The notes beneath the pieces are model-generated. The model searched no databases. It saw nothing but the letters and a program-made list of their open reading frames with translations, and was not told where the DNA came from. From Methanocorpusculum sp. (GTDB taxonomy: Archaea > Halobacteriota > Methanomicrobia > Methanomicrobiales > Methanocorpusculaceae), in assembly GCA_029987115.1 (NCBI GenBank), contig DALTWK010000002.1:1-64000 (forward strand): DNA of 64,000 nt, in the 5' to 3' direction. Of this stretch, positions 53,682-62,644 are shown one piece after another. The first letter of the stretch is position 1; every line of letters begins with the position of its first letter. Made by a program: the position numbers and the translations under genes.

Positions 53682-54341
53682 TTATTCCTGTTTCTTACGG
53701 GAAAGATCGCGGACGCCCATGACGAAACGCTGGATTGCGGTGATGTGACCCAGAACTCCGTAAATGACGAGGAGCCAGCCGAGGAAGGAAAGACCAAGGA
53801 TGAACGGACTCGGATAGATGAACTCCGCAACTCCAAGGACAACCATCAGAATCAGCCGATCGGCACGTCCGAGAATACCGCCGTAGTTTCTCTTGAGACC
53901 GACTGCCTGTGCCTGTGTTCCCATATAAGAAGAAAGAAGAACACCGGTTATTGCAAAGACGCCGATAACCCAGGCTGGAATCGTGCAGCCGAAGACAGCG
54001 AAGTTCCACGGTTCGGTTCCGAGAATACCCCAGACGAGAATGCCGATGACAATTGCGGTATCTGCATAGCGGTCAAAGACATGATCAAGGTAGTCGCCGA
54101 CTGGACTTGATATTTTCATATAGCGTGCAAGTGCTCCGTCCAGAACATCCAGACAGGCATTCAGAATAACAAGAATAACACCGAGCAGCGGTTTGCCGAA
54201 TGCAAAGGCAACTCCGGCTCCGAAGGCGCAGACCAGGGAGACGATGGTCCAGCCGTTAGGAGTTATCGGGAGGTGGGAAAAAAACTTCGCAATAGGATTC
54301 AGGAACCACTGAATTTTGGGACGTAAGGATTCGATACTCAT
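53682..54341 (-). CDS. CDP-alcohol phosphatidyltransferase, probable archaetidylinositol phosphate synthase
   Basis: 219 residues with about six membrane segments. The full catalytic motif D-x2-DG-x2-AR-x8-G-x3-D-x3-D is present in DVLDGALARYMKISSPVGDY and the following LDHVFD. It transfers an alcohol phosphate to CDP-archaeol in lipid synthesis. Archaetidylinositol phosphate synthase is the best fit for an archaeal protein of this length. It overlaps AK6 by 4 bp. Confidence 0.88.
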   Translation of the reverse strand: MSIESLRPKIQWFLNPIAKFFSHLPITPNGWTIVSLVCAFGAGVAFAFGKPLLGVILVILNACLDVLDGALARYMKISSPVGDYLDHVFDRYADTAIVIGILVWGILGTEPWNFAVFGCTIPAWVIGVFAITGVLLSSYMGTQAQAVGLKRNYGGILGRADRLILMVVLGVAEFIYPSPFILGLSFLGWLLVIYGVLGHITAIQRFVMGVRDLSRKKQE

Positions 54342-54847
54342 AGATTTACCACAAACTCAGACCAATCGAGAGATCCGAATGATGCAGGCAATTTTCCTTC
54401 CGAGAAAGCAAGTATTTTGTCTGCCGCATCGCTTTTGTTTATTATTGTCGTATCAATCTCATATATTTGTTCTGTAGCGAAAGCATCCGCTGTTTCTATA
54501 AGGATGACATCCAATGCCTCAGCTTCAGCATTCTCCTTCACTTTCTTTTCCGGATAACCGCGGGGAGCAAGACGCTGCATCAGTACATCCGGCCTGCAGC
54601 GAAGAACAATGATTTTGTCACAGGGAAGAAAATGAGCAATTGCACCCTCAACAAAACCATCGAGATTGGCATGTACTTCCGCCCAGGCATCGATGTCAAT
54701 GACGTCTGCTCCTGCTTCATCATCATGTTCCAGAATAAAATCTTTGACTGTTGTCTTCAGGTCAAGAACAGGAATTCCGCGGGAACGCAGTTCTTCGGCA
54801 ACCGAGGTTTTTCCGGTACCGGGAGTCCCGGTAATTCCTATCAGCAC
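54338..54847 (-). CDS. Adenylate kinase family protein, AK6/Fap7 type
   Basis: 169 residues with Walker A GTPGTGKTS near the N-terminus. This family acts in ribosome assembly and in nucleotide conversion. The start is GTG at 54847, and its first residues overlap the hisC stop by 7 bp. It lies between hisC and the lipid gene in one operon. Confidence 0.88.
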   Translation of the reverse strand: MLIGITGTPGTGKTSVAEELRSRGIPVLDLKTTVKDFILEHDDEAGADVIDIDAWAEVHANLDGFVEGAIAHFLPCDKIIVLRCRPDVLMQRLAPRGYPEKKVKENAEAEALDVILIETADAFATEQIYEIDTTIINKSDAADKILAFSEGKLPASFGSLDWSEFVVNL

Positions 54848-55899
54848 AGTCCATTCACCGCCGAGAGGAAGCGTTCATTCTCCCACTTGTCTCCGACGGA
54901 GACTCTGACAAATGTATCGCCGAGACCCGGGAAACTGGAACATGACCGAACAAGCACACCTTTCTCTGCTAGTTTTGCCACCGCATCATCACTTCTCATA
55001 GGTGCCGTGTCAAACAGGACAAAATTTGCTCCGCTTGGAATAACCGGGAACGGAATGCCTTCAATGAATTTTTTCCGTTCAGACTTGACATAGGCGACAA
55101 AACCGTCCTTTTCATCTGCATTCCTCAGAGCCGCAACTCCTGTAGCTTCCGAGACGCAGCTGAGCGAGAACGGAGTGACAGCTGACATGTACGGACCAAC
55201 GAACCATTCAGGAACAAACGCATAGCCGATACGGAGTCCGGCAAGACCGTAGACTTTGGAAAGCGTTCTCCCAATAATGAGGTTGTCGTAGGTCAGAAGA
55301 CGCGTGTAGTCCTCCTCTGCAAATTCAATGTAGGCACAGTCAAGGAACAGGAATCCGCTGATATTCTGCAGTATTTTTTCGATATCTTCAGCAGGCGTAA
55401 CTGTGCCGGTCGGATTATTCGGGGAACAGATGAAAGAAAGTTTTGCATCTTTTGCTTCTGCAATGAACTTGTCGACATCAACTGAAAAATTCCGTTCACG
55501 CGGAACGGTAACTACATTTGCAGACATGCTTTTTGCAGTCAGTCCGTAAACAGAGAAGGTCGGTGTGGAGATAACCACTTTGTCGCCTGGATTGACGATG
55601 ACACGGAATACGGTTTCGATAACACCGTCCATACCCGATCCGGAGACGACAACAGGAGCGTCACAGACAGCCCGGCGAATCTCAGCACGGAGATTTGCCG
55701 CTGACGGGTCGGGATAGCGGTTTACCCCAGTCAGCGCCGCAGCTGCTGCGGCAACCAGTTCGGGAGACGGCGGATAGGGATTTTCATTGCTTGCAAGACG
55801 GGCAATCCGGGAAATACCGGTCTTTTTTGCTGTCTCCTCGGCAGATGCCGCGTAAACGTATCCTTTTCCGTTATATTCCGATCTTATCTGCGGCTTCAT
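54841..55899 (-). CDS. hisC: Histidinol-phosphate aminotransferase
   Basis: 352 residues, PLP-dependent, in histidine synthesis. RLASNENPYPPS, ICSPNNPTGTV and the PLP-lysine region GRTLSKVYGLAGLRIGY are typical. I start at ATG 55899 (MKPQIRSEY), which overlaps the argD stop by 29 bp. The longer form begins within argD and lacks support. It is coupled with argD and AK6. Confidence 0.93.
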   Translation of the reverse strand: MKPQIRSEYNGKGYVYAASAEETAKKTGISRIARLASNENPYPPSPELVAAAAAALTGVNRYPDPSAANLRAEIRRAVCDAPVVVSGSGMDGVIETVFRVIVNPGDKVVISTPTFSVYGLTAKSMSANVVTVPRERNFSVDVDKFIAEAKDAKLSFICSPNNPTGTVTPAEDIEKILQNISGFLFLDCAYIEFAEEDYTRLLTYDNLIIGRTLSKVYGLAGLRIGYAFVPEWFVGPYMSAVTPFSLSCVSEATGVAALRNADEKDGFVAYVKSERKKFIEGIPFPVIPSGANFVLFDTAPMRSDDAVAKLAEKGVLVRSCSSFPGLGDTFVRVSVGDKWENERFLSAVNGLC

Positions 55900-57004
55900 T
55901 GATAACTCCGGTCGCGTGTCTGATTTCAGCTTCCGAGATAACCAGCGGTGGAACCAGCCGAATATTGCCGTCAGCTGCAACGTTTATGAGAACACCGCGT
56001 TTCATACACCGGTCTGCAAGTTCAGCAGCCTTTTCGCCGATGGTAAATCCAACCATCAGACCGCGGACTCTCGGATTGAAGCGTGCCAGTTCTTCTCGGA
56101 AGATTTCTCCCTTGGCAGTGATTCCCGGAAGTACTTTTGAAATAACGTCATGCGTTGCAAGACCTGCCGCACAGGCAATCGGTCCACCGGCAAAGGTGCT
56201 GCCGTGTTCGCTTCTTCCGAACTCCAGTCCGTCACGAGCTGCAATTGCCCCCATCGGCAGGCCGGATGCAATGCCTTTCGCAATGGAGATGATATCTGGT
56301 TTGACGGAGGAATGCTGGAAGGCAAACCACTTTCCGGTTCTTCCCATACCGGTCTGCACTTCATCACAAATCATCAGGGCTCCAGCATCATCACAGATGT
56401 CGCGGATTCCCGGGATGAAGTCATCATCCGGAATGATGACACCGGTCTCTCCCTGAATCGGCTCAAAAATGACGGCGGCGGTATCTTTGGTCACCACCGA
56501 TTTCAGAGATTCAAGGTCGCCGTACTCTGCAAATTTTGCAGGGGTTCCAAGCGGTTCAAACGGTTCACGGATTACAGGTTTATGGGTTACCGCAAGAGAA
56601 CCAATGGTTCTTCCGTGGAAATCATGAGTGAAAGAGACAAATTCGCTGCGTCCGGTTTTGATTTTTGCAAGTTTCATTGCGGCTTCATTTGCTTCGGCTC
56701 CTGAATTTCCAAAGAAAACCTTGCCGTCAAGACCGGCGGAACCTGCAATCTTTTCCGCAAGTTCAGCCTGCCCCGGAACGTAATAAAGATTCGAACAGTG
56801 AATCAGTTCTTTTGCCTGTTTTCTGATAGCTTTCACAACTTTCGGATGGCAGTGTCCGGTACTGCAGACTGCAATACCTGCGACTAAATCAAGGTACTTG
56901 TTGTCGTTATCATCATAAACGCAACAGCCTTTACCCCGGACAATTTTTATCGATCGTCCGAAACACGGCATGAAATATTTTGCATCCAGTTCTTTATAAT
57001 TCAT
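55871..57004 (-). CDS. argD: Acetylornithine aminotransferase
   Basis: 377 residues, PLP-dependent, in arginine synthesis. The motifs VFFGNSGAEANEAAMKLAK, ICDEVQTGMGRTGK and the PLP-lysine IAKGIASGLPMGA are clear. The ATG at 57004 begins NYKELDAKYFMPCFGR. It is the first gene of an amino acid / nucleotide run with hisC, and it is divergent from the kor operon across about 158 bp. Confidence 0.94.
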   Translation of the reverse strand: MNYKELDAKYFMPCFGRSIKIVRGKGCCVYDDNDNKYLDLVAGIAVCSTGHCHPKVVKAIRKQAKELIHCSNLYYVPGQAELAEKIAGSAGLDGKVFFGNSGAEANEAAMKLAKIKTGRSEFVSFTHDFHGRTIGSLAVTHKPVIREPFEPLGTPAKFAEYGDLESLKSVVTKDTAAVIFEPIQGETGVIIPDDDFIPGIRDICDDAGALMICDEVQTGMGRTGKWFAFQHSSVKPDIISIAKGIASGLPMGAIAARDGLEFGRSEHGSTFAGGPIACAAGLATHDVISKVLPGITAKGEIFREELARFNPRVRGLMVGFTIGEKAAELADRCMKRGVLINVAADGNIRLVPPLVISEAEIRHATGVINEAADKIGI

Positions 57005-57162
57005 GATTTCAGTCTATTGTATAGTTTTGCGTTCTGTGTTATTATATCCAATGGCGTCATTTCCCGTAAAGTCCAGAATACCCGTCAAAATTACCACCTC
57101 TCTGGGTGTATAATGCAAACCCTTTTTCTTAGATACAACACATATAATAAGCAGTATTGATA

Positions 57163-57435
57163 ATGAAGCTCGTAATCAATGAATACCGGTGTAAAGGATG
57201 CAATTTATGTGCAACCGTCTGCCCTTACCATATCTTTCAGGAAGGCAGCAATCCCGGACCACGGGGGTATGTCATTCCGGTCCTCGACAGACCGGAACGG
57301 TGTACCAACGTCCGCCTGAGAAAAATGTATCAGCGCCAGCTCTGCGGTATGTGTCAGATAATTTGTCCTGATCAGGCAATTTCGTGGGTTGATGAAAAAC
57401 CCTTTGATAATATAAAAATGGAGATAGAATATTGA
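57163..57435 (+). CDS. korD: 2-oxoglutarate ferredoxin oxidoreductase, delta subunit
   Basis: A 90-residue ferredoxin-like subunit with two cysteine groups for [4Fe-4S] centres: CKGCNLCATVCP near residue 10, and CGMCQIICP near residue 66. I start at ATG 57163 (MKLVINEYR). It is the first of four kor genes that make 2-oxoglutarate from succinyl-CoA, the final step of the partial reductive TCA cycle. Confidence 0.93.
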   Translation: MKLVINEYRCKGCNLCATVCPYHIFQEGSNPGPRGYVIPVLDRPERCTNVRLRKMYQRQLCGMCQIICPDQAISWVDEKPFDNIKMEIEY

Positions 57436-58568
57436 CCGATACTGTTGAATTCTACAATGGAAATACTGCCTGTGCCGAGGGAGCACTTGCAGCAGGATGC
57501 CGGTTCTTTGCCGGATATCCGATTACCCCGTCGACAGAAATCGCAGAACGGATGGCTCTGCGTCTCCCGAAAGTGAGCGGTACATTCATCCAGATGGAGG
57601 ATGAACTGGCAAGCATGGCCGCAATTGTCGGAGCATCCTGGGCGGGAGCACGTTCGATGACGGCAACGTCGGGCCCGGGTTTCTCTCTTATGCAGGAAAA
57701 TATCGGCTATGCTGCAATGACAGAAACCCCTTGCGTTGTAGTTAATGTCCAGAGAGGAGGGCCGTCAACCGGTCAGCCGACTATGGCTGCCCAGGGAGAT
57801 ATGTTGCAGGCACGCTACGGATCCCACGGAGATTACAGCATCATTGCACTCTCACCATCCTCAGTGCAGGAAATGTTCGACCTCACAGTCAAAGCATTCA
57901 ACCTTGCAGACCGGTACCGGACGCCGGTCTTCCTTATGGCTGATGAAACCATCGGACATATGCGGGAAAAAATTACCCTCCGCAGCGAAGTACCTATCAT
58001 CCCTAGAAGAGAGCTGCAGAATGGAGAACTTCCCTGCGCACCGGACGAAAATGGAGTCCCTGGATTTGGAACGTTTGGAAACGGCCACAATATCCATATC
58101 ACCGGTCTGACCCACAACGAAAAGGGATATCCAGCAACCGATTCCGCCGACCTGCATGCGGCAATGGTTCGCCGCCAGATGGATAAAATCGAACAGCACC
58201 GCGAAGAACTGACCGATGTCGACATCGTAAATCCGGATGCGGAAATTGTCTTCATCTCCTACGGAGCCCCAACCCGTACTGTCCGTCAACTCAACGCCGA
58301 TGAAGGAAACATCTATGGCCATCTGAATCTCCGCTGCGTCTGGCCATTCCCGAACCACGTCCTGAAAGAGTTCACCAATGCAAAAGTCTTCATTATCCCG
58401 GAAATGAACACAGGACAGATTGCCAAGGAGATCCGTCAGTATACAAATGTCCCGCTGGTCACAGCCGGCAAACTCGGCGGAGCACTCCATACAACCGAAG
58501 AACTGAAGAAAGCTGTTGATGTGGCAAAAGGAAAACTAACCCAACCGGTAACGGAGGTACGTTTATGA
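57432..58568 (+). CDS. korA: 2-oxoglutarate ferredoxin oxidoreductase, alpha subunit
   Basis: 378 residues. The motifs GYPITPSTEIAERMA and the VQRGGPSTGQPT signature of the KorA/PorA family are clear. The start is TTG at 57432, with GGAG at 57420-57423 and an overlap with the korD stop (TTGA). No ATG lies at a fitting place. It forms the enzyme with KorB, C and D. Confidence 0.95.
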   Translation: MTDTVEFYNGNTACAEGALAAGCRFFAGYPITPSTEIAERMALRLPKVSGTFIQMEDELASMAAIVGASWAGARSMTATSGPGFSLMQENIGYAAMTETPCVVVNVQRGGPSTGQPTMAAQGDMLQARYGSHGDYSIIALSPSSVQEMFDLTVKAFNLADRYRTPVFLMADETIGHMREKITLRSEVPIIPRRELQNGELPCAPDENGVPGFGTFGNGHNIHITGLTHNEKGYPATDSADLHAAMVRRQMDKIEQHREELTDVDIVNPDAEIVFISYGAPTRTVRQLNADEGNIYGHLNLRCVWPFPNHVLKEFTNAKVFIIPEMNTGQIAKEIRQYTNVPLVTAGKLGGALHTTEELKKAVDVAKGKLTQPVTEVRL

Positions 58569-59347
58569 ATCTGGAAGACTGGTACCGCCAGGACCGCCTT
58601 CCGCACATCTACTGTGCAGGATGCGGAAACGGAACAGTAATCAACTGTACCCTTCGTGCCGCTCAGGAAGTCGGACTTACCCTGGAAAACACCACGTTTG
58701 TTTCCGGCATCGGATGTTCATCACGTGCCGGAGGATACACAGCAGCTGATTCCCTTCACACAACCCATGGCCGTGCACTCGCATTTGCAACCGGTGTGAA
58801 ACTGGCAAAACCGAAGCAGCATGTAATTGTCTTCACCGGAGACGGCGACTGTTCTGCGATTGGAGGAAACCATTTCATTCATGCCTGCAGAAGAAACATC
58901 GATCTGACCGTCATCTGCATCAATAATACCATCTACGGCATGACCGGCGGTCAGGGAAGTCCATGCACACCGAAAGGAGCAATCTCAACCACTACTCCCT
59001 ATGGAATGCAGGAACAGCCGTTCGACCTCTGCAGTCTTGCCGCAGCAGCAGGTGCAAACTATGTTGCCCGCTGGACATCATATCACGTTAAACAGCTGAC
59101 CAAAGCAATTCAGGTCGGTCTGGAAACGCCTGGTCTGTCTTTTATCGAGGTACGTGCCCAGTGCCCGACGGCATTCGGCAGCAAGAACAAGATGAAACTG
59201 GTTACGCAGATGACTGACTTCTACCGGGAAAACGCCGTTCTGAAACAGAAAGTAGATGCCGGACAGGAACTTACCGGAAGCCAGTTTATTGTCGGCGAGT
59301 TTGTCAGACGAAACAACCCGGCACTTGGTGTGGAGGTAAAGAAATGA
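58565..59347 (+). CDS. korB: 2-oxoglutarate ferredoxin oxidoreductase, beta subunit
   Basis: 260 residues. The thiamine diphosphate-binding motif FTGDGDCSAIGGNHFIHA and the cysteines in YCAGCGNG are present. It overlaps korA by 4 bp (ATGA) and korC by 4 bp. It provides the cofactor-binding half of the enzyme. Confidence 0.95.
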   Translation: MNLEDWYRQDRLPHIYCAGCGNGTVINCTLRAAQEVGLTLENTTFVSGIGCSSRAGGYTAADSLHTTHGRALAFATGVKLAKPKQHVIVFTGDGDCSAIGGNHFIHACRRNIDLTVICINNTIYGMTGGQGSPCTPKGAISTTTPYGMQEQPFDLCSLAAAAGANYVARWTSYHVKQLTKAIQVGLETPGLSFIEVRAQCPTAFGSKNKMKLVTQMTDFYRENAVLKQKVDAGQELTGSQFIVGEFVRRNNPALGVEVKK

Positions 59348-59877
59348 GACATGAAATCAGATTCTCCGGTCTTGGCGGTCAGGGAATTATTACTGCAGCA
59401 GTCATTCTCGGACGGGCAGCTGCGCTCTATGCAGGAAAAGAAGTCGTCCAATCACAGAGTTACGGTCCGGAAGCCCGCGGAGGAGCATCGGCATCTGCAG
59501 TCATCATTTCTGATGAACCTATTCACTATCCGAAAGTTACCGAACCGGAAACCTATGTGATTATGTCCCAGGCAGCCTATGACAAGTACGGCGTTTCCGC
59601 TCACGGAGACAATCTCATGCTGATTGATCCAGGATATGTGACATCACGTCCGGACTGCCGCTATTTCGAGGTTCCGGCAACGTCAGAGGCGAAAAAACAG
59701 CTCGGAAAACCGGTTTTCGCGAATGTAGTCATGCTCGGAGCACTGCTCGAAGCAACCGGAGTAGTTTCGTACGATGCACTTGAACATGCCGTACTGGACA
59801 GCGTTCCGAAAGGTACCGAAGAAAAGAACAAGCAGGCTCTCGAAATTGGACGCGAGCTGGTGAGGAGACAGCTATGA
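59344..59877 (+). CDS. korC: 2-oxoglutarate ferredoxin oxidoreductase, gamma subunit
   Basis: 177 residues. FSGLGGQGIITAAVILGRAA at the N-terminus and SYGPEARGGASASAVIIS are the gamma-subunit signature. ATGA overlaps on both sides couple it to korB and sucC. Confidence 0.95.
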   Translation: MRHEIRFSGLGGQGIITAAVILGRAAALYAGKEVVQSQSYGPEARGGASASAVIISDEPIHYPKVTEPETYVIMSQAAYDKYGVSAHGDNLMLIDPGYVTSRPDCRYFEVPATSEAKKQLGKPVFANVVMLGALLEATGVVSYDALEHAVLDSVPKGTEEKNKQALEIGRELVRRQL

Positions 59878-60959
59878 AATTCCGTGAATATGAAGCAAAA
59901 CAATTCTTCCGGGAAGCAGGAATCCCGGTTCCGAACAGTGTACTGATTACCAAAGTCGAAGAAGCGAAACCCGCTCTGAAAAACGTTGCTGAAAAAGTTG
60001 TCCTGAAAGCACAGGTCGACGTCGGCGGCAGAGGAAAAGCCGGGGGCATTCTTCCGGCTTCAGAAGAAACCGTCGAAGCAACTGCAAAGGAACTTTTCGG
60101 AAAACTCATTAAAGGTCTTGCAGTTGAAAAGATTCTTGTCGAGGAAGCACTTTCCATCCAGCATGAATACTACATCAGTATTACCATTGACCGGTCCCGC
60201 AAACGCCCGGTCATTCTCTTCTCGGAAGAAGGAGGGGTCGAAATCGAGACACTTGCCAAAGAACGTCCTGAAGCCCTCAAGCGTGTGTACGTAGACCCGT
60301 CCTTCACCACCCTTCCGGATTTCGTTGTCAGAAATGTCATCGGAACAGCACCAAAGGAGATTGGTGCAGTCCTGAAGAGACTCTACCAGGTCTTTGTTGA
60401 AAAGGATGCAATCCTTGTAGAAATTAACCCGCTGGTTATGACGGAAAAAGGCATCATTGCTGCTGACGGCAAAGTCATCATCGATGATAATGCATTGACA
60501 CGCCAGGGAATCTCCGAGAACCGCGATTTGACCGAGCGTGAAAAAGAAGCGGAAAAACACGGATTCTCCTATGTCGAGCTTGACGGAAACATCGGGGTTA
60601 TCGGAAATGGTGCCGGTCTCACTATGGCAACTCTGGATATTATTGCTCACTACCAGGGTAAAGCCGCAAACTTCCTGGATGTCGGCGGCGGTGCGGATGC
60701 CGAACGTGTCTGTCATGCAGTAAAACTCGTAGCTTCCATGCCAGGTGTCAAAGTAATTGTCGTCAATCTCCTCGGCGGCATCACCCGATGCGATGAAGTA
60801 GCTAAAGGAATAATTGCCGCTGACGTTCCGCAGAAGATTATTGTCAGAATGGCAGGAACAAACGAAGCGGAGGGCAGAGTACTGCTTGAATCCCGCAACT
60901 ACACGATGCTCACCACGATGGATGAAGCGATTCGTGCCGCAGTGGAGGTAAGCCAATGA
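59874..60959 (+). CDS. sucC: Succinyl-CoA synthetase, beta subunit
   Basis: 361 residues. The N-terminal ATP-grasp domain has KAQVDVGGRGKAGG, and the C-terminal domain has NLLGGITRCDEVAKGI. It uses ADP or ATP to interconvert succinate and succinyl-CoA. The gene follows korC with an ATGA overlap; together they feed the kor enzyme. Confidence 0.95.
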   Translation: MKFREYEAKQFFREAGIPVPNSVLITKVEEAKPALKNVAEKVVLKAQVDVGGRGKAGGILPASEETVEATAKELFGKLIKGLAVEKILVEEALSIQHEYYISITIDRSRKRPVILFSEEGGVEIETLAKERPEALKRVYVDPSFTTLPDFVVRNVIGTAPKEIGAVLKRLYQVFVEKDAILVEINPLVMTEKGIIAADGKVIIDDNALTRQGISENRDLTEREKEAEKHGFSYVELDGNIGVIGNGAGLTMATLDIIAHYQGKAANFLDVGGGADAERVCHAVKLVASMPGVKVIVVNLLGGITRCDEVAKGIIAADVPQKIIVRMAGTNEAEGRVLLESRNYTMLTTMDEAIRAAVEVSQ

Positions 60960-61831
60960 TTTACGCAGACAAGGAAACCGAAGTTCTGGTACAGGGTGCA
61001 ACCGGATCCCAGGGAAGATTCCACATTAATCTGATGAACGAATATGCCCGCAAAGTCGGCGGGGCAGGTGTTGTGGCTGGAATGACCCCAGGAAAAGGCG
61101 GTCAGGATGTCTTCGGAGTTCCCGTCTACAACACCGTTGCAGATGCAGTTGACAAGCACAATATCGGTGCAACTGTTATCTTTGTTCCAGGCGCCGGATG
61201 CGGTGACGCCATCATGGAAGCGGCAGATGCAGGCATTCCGACAATTGTCACCATCACCGAACATATCCCGGTTCACGATGTTATGCGGGCAATCTCCTAC
61301 GCAGACAAATGCGGTTCCAAAGTCATCGGACCAAACTGCCCGGGAATGATGATTCCAGAAGAGTGCAAACTCGGTATCATCCCGGCAAACCTCTGCATGA
61401 AAGGAAATGTCGGTGTTGTTTCCCGTAGCGGAACGCTGACCTATCAGGTCATTCAGGAACTTACTGATGCCGGACTCGGCCAGTCAGGTATTGTCGGTAT
61501 CGGCGGCGATGCTGTCATCGGACAGACATTCTCCAATGTCATCGATACGTTCAAGGAAAGCGGTACAACCGACAGCGTTGTTCTTATCGGTGAAGTCGGA
61601 GGAAACCTTGAGATTGAAGGAGCCCTTCGTGCACGCGAACTCGGTCTTCCAGTCGTTGCCTACATTGCAGGGGTTTCTGCACCGAAAGAGAAACGCATGG
61701 GTCACGCAGGAGCGATTGTTGAAGGAGGAGAAGGAGATGCAGCATCCAAGATTGAACGTCTGCGTTCCCTGGGCATTCCAACGGCAACACGGCCGTCTGA
61801 AATTCCTGCCCTTATGAAGGAGTGCATATGA
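60956..61831 (+). CDS. sucD: Succinyl-CoA synthetase, alpha subunit
   Basis: 291 residues. QGATGSQGRFH at the N-terminus is the CoA-binding region, and the phosphorylated histidine lies in GHAGAIVEGG. It is coupled to sucC and to the c-di-AMP synthase gene by ATGA overlaps. Confidence 0.95.
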   Translation: MIYADKETEVLVQGATGSQGRFHINLMNEYARKVGGAGVVAGMTPGKGGQDVFGVPVYNTVADAVDKHNIGATVIFVPGAGCGDAIMEAADAGIPTIVTITEHIPVHDVMRAISYADKCGSKVIGPNCPGMMIPEECKLGIIPANLCMKGNVGVVSRSGTLTYQVIQELTDAGLGQSGIVGIGGDAVIGQTFSNVIDTFKESGTTDSVVLIGEVGGNLEIEGALRARELGLPVVAYIAGVSAPKEKRMGHAGAIVEGGEGDAASKIERLRSLGIPTATRPSEIPALMKECI

Positions 61832-62634
61832 GCGAAAAGAACTGCATCCTGCTGGAAGCAGCCGACGTCCTGGCCGAGGAAGTTGATGCAGTCTCAATCA
61901 TCTCATTTCTCCCGAAAGAAGAAGGATTAAAACTGAAAACACCGGTCATTAATGTACTGGATATCAATCCGGAACTGATTCGCGAGCATTCCATGCTTGC
62001 ACTGATGGATTACTGTTCCAGCCACGTTGTTGATGCCGTTGTTCAGTACCGCATCCTGACAAAAAAAGACAGTGGAACCGTTATTGCCGTCTTCCCGTAT
62101 GCAATGCTTATCTATGATCTTGATAACACCAACGACACCTACAATGTGGATGAATTTAGAGATATCGTTGACCCGGGAGTCATCCACACAATCTTAAGAA
62201 TTGCACTGGAGATTGCACATGACGGGCGAGAAGGCAGAGCCGTCGGCACCGCATTTATCATCGGCGATATTGATGAACTGAAACGGTGGTCTCATCAGGG
62301 TGTGCTGAACCCATATGAAGGACATCCTGCAGAAGTCCGCGATTTAATGAACGAAGATAACTGGGAGAGCGTCAAAGAATTCTCCCAGCTGGACGGTGTC
62401 TTCCTGGTTAATCAAAATGGCGTTGTTGCCTGTTCCGGTCGGTATCTCGATGCAGACAGTCGTGATGTGAATCTGCAGAGCGGACTCGGCGGCCGTCACC
62501 TTGCTGTTGCCGCAATAACCAAAGTAACAAAATCCGTTGGAATTGTTGTTTCTGAATCCGGCGGAGTTGTTCGTATCTTCGTCAACGGTAAAATCATAAC
62601 CCACATCAGAACAGACCTTCGTCTGATCTTCTGA
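61828..62634 (+). CDS. dacZ: Archaeal diadenylate cyclase DacZ
   Basis: 268 residues. The C-terminal DAC domain (DisA_N) is visible: DGVFLVNQNG, in place of the usual DGA motif, and GLGGRHLAVAAITK, in place of RHR, then VGIVVSESGG. Its product c-di-AMP is an essential messenger in euryarchaea, linked to osmotic and potassium control. ATG 61828 overlaps the sucD stop (ATGA). The divergent second motif (RHL) is as seen; I cannot say whether it lowers activity. Confidence 0.88.
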   Translation: MSEKNCILLEAADVLAEEVDAVSIISFLPKEEGLKLKTPVINVLDINPELIREHSMLALMDYCSSHVVDAVVQYRILTKKDSGTVIAVFPYAMLIYDLDNTNDTYNVDEFRDIVDPGVIHTILRIALEIAHDGREGRAVGTAFIIGDIDELKRWSHQGVLNPYEGHPAEVRDLMNEDNWESVKEFSQLDGVFLVNQNGVVACSGRYLDADSRDVNLQSGLGGRHLAVAAITKVTKSVGIVVSESGGVVRIFVNGKIITHIRTDLRLIF

Positions 62635-62644
62635 TACTCTTTTT

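Noticed and set aside
60060..61001. A 313-residue frame opposite sucC
   Set aside because: It is antisense to an obvious sucC and sucD start, with a Phe/Cys-rich composition unlike real proteins here.
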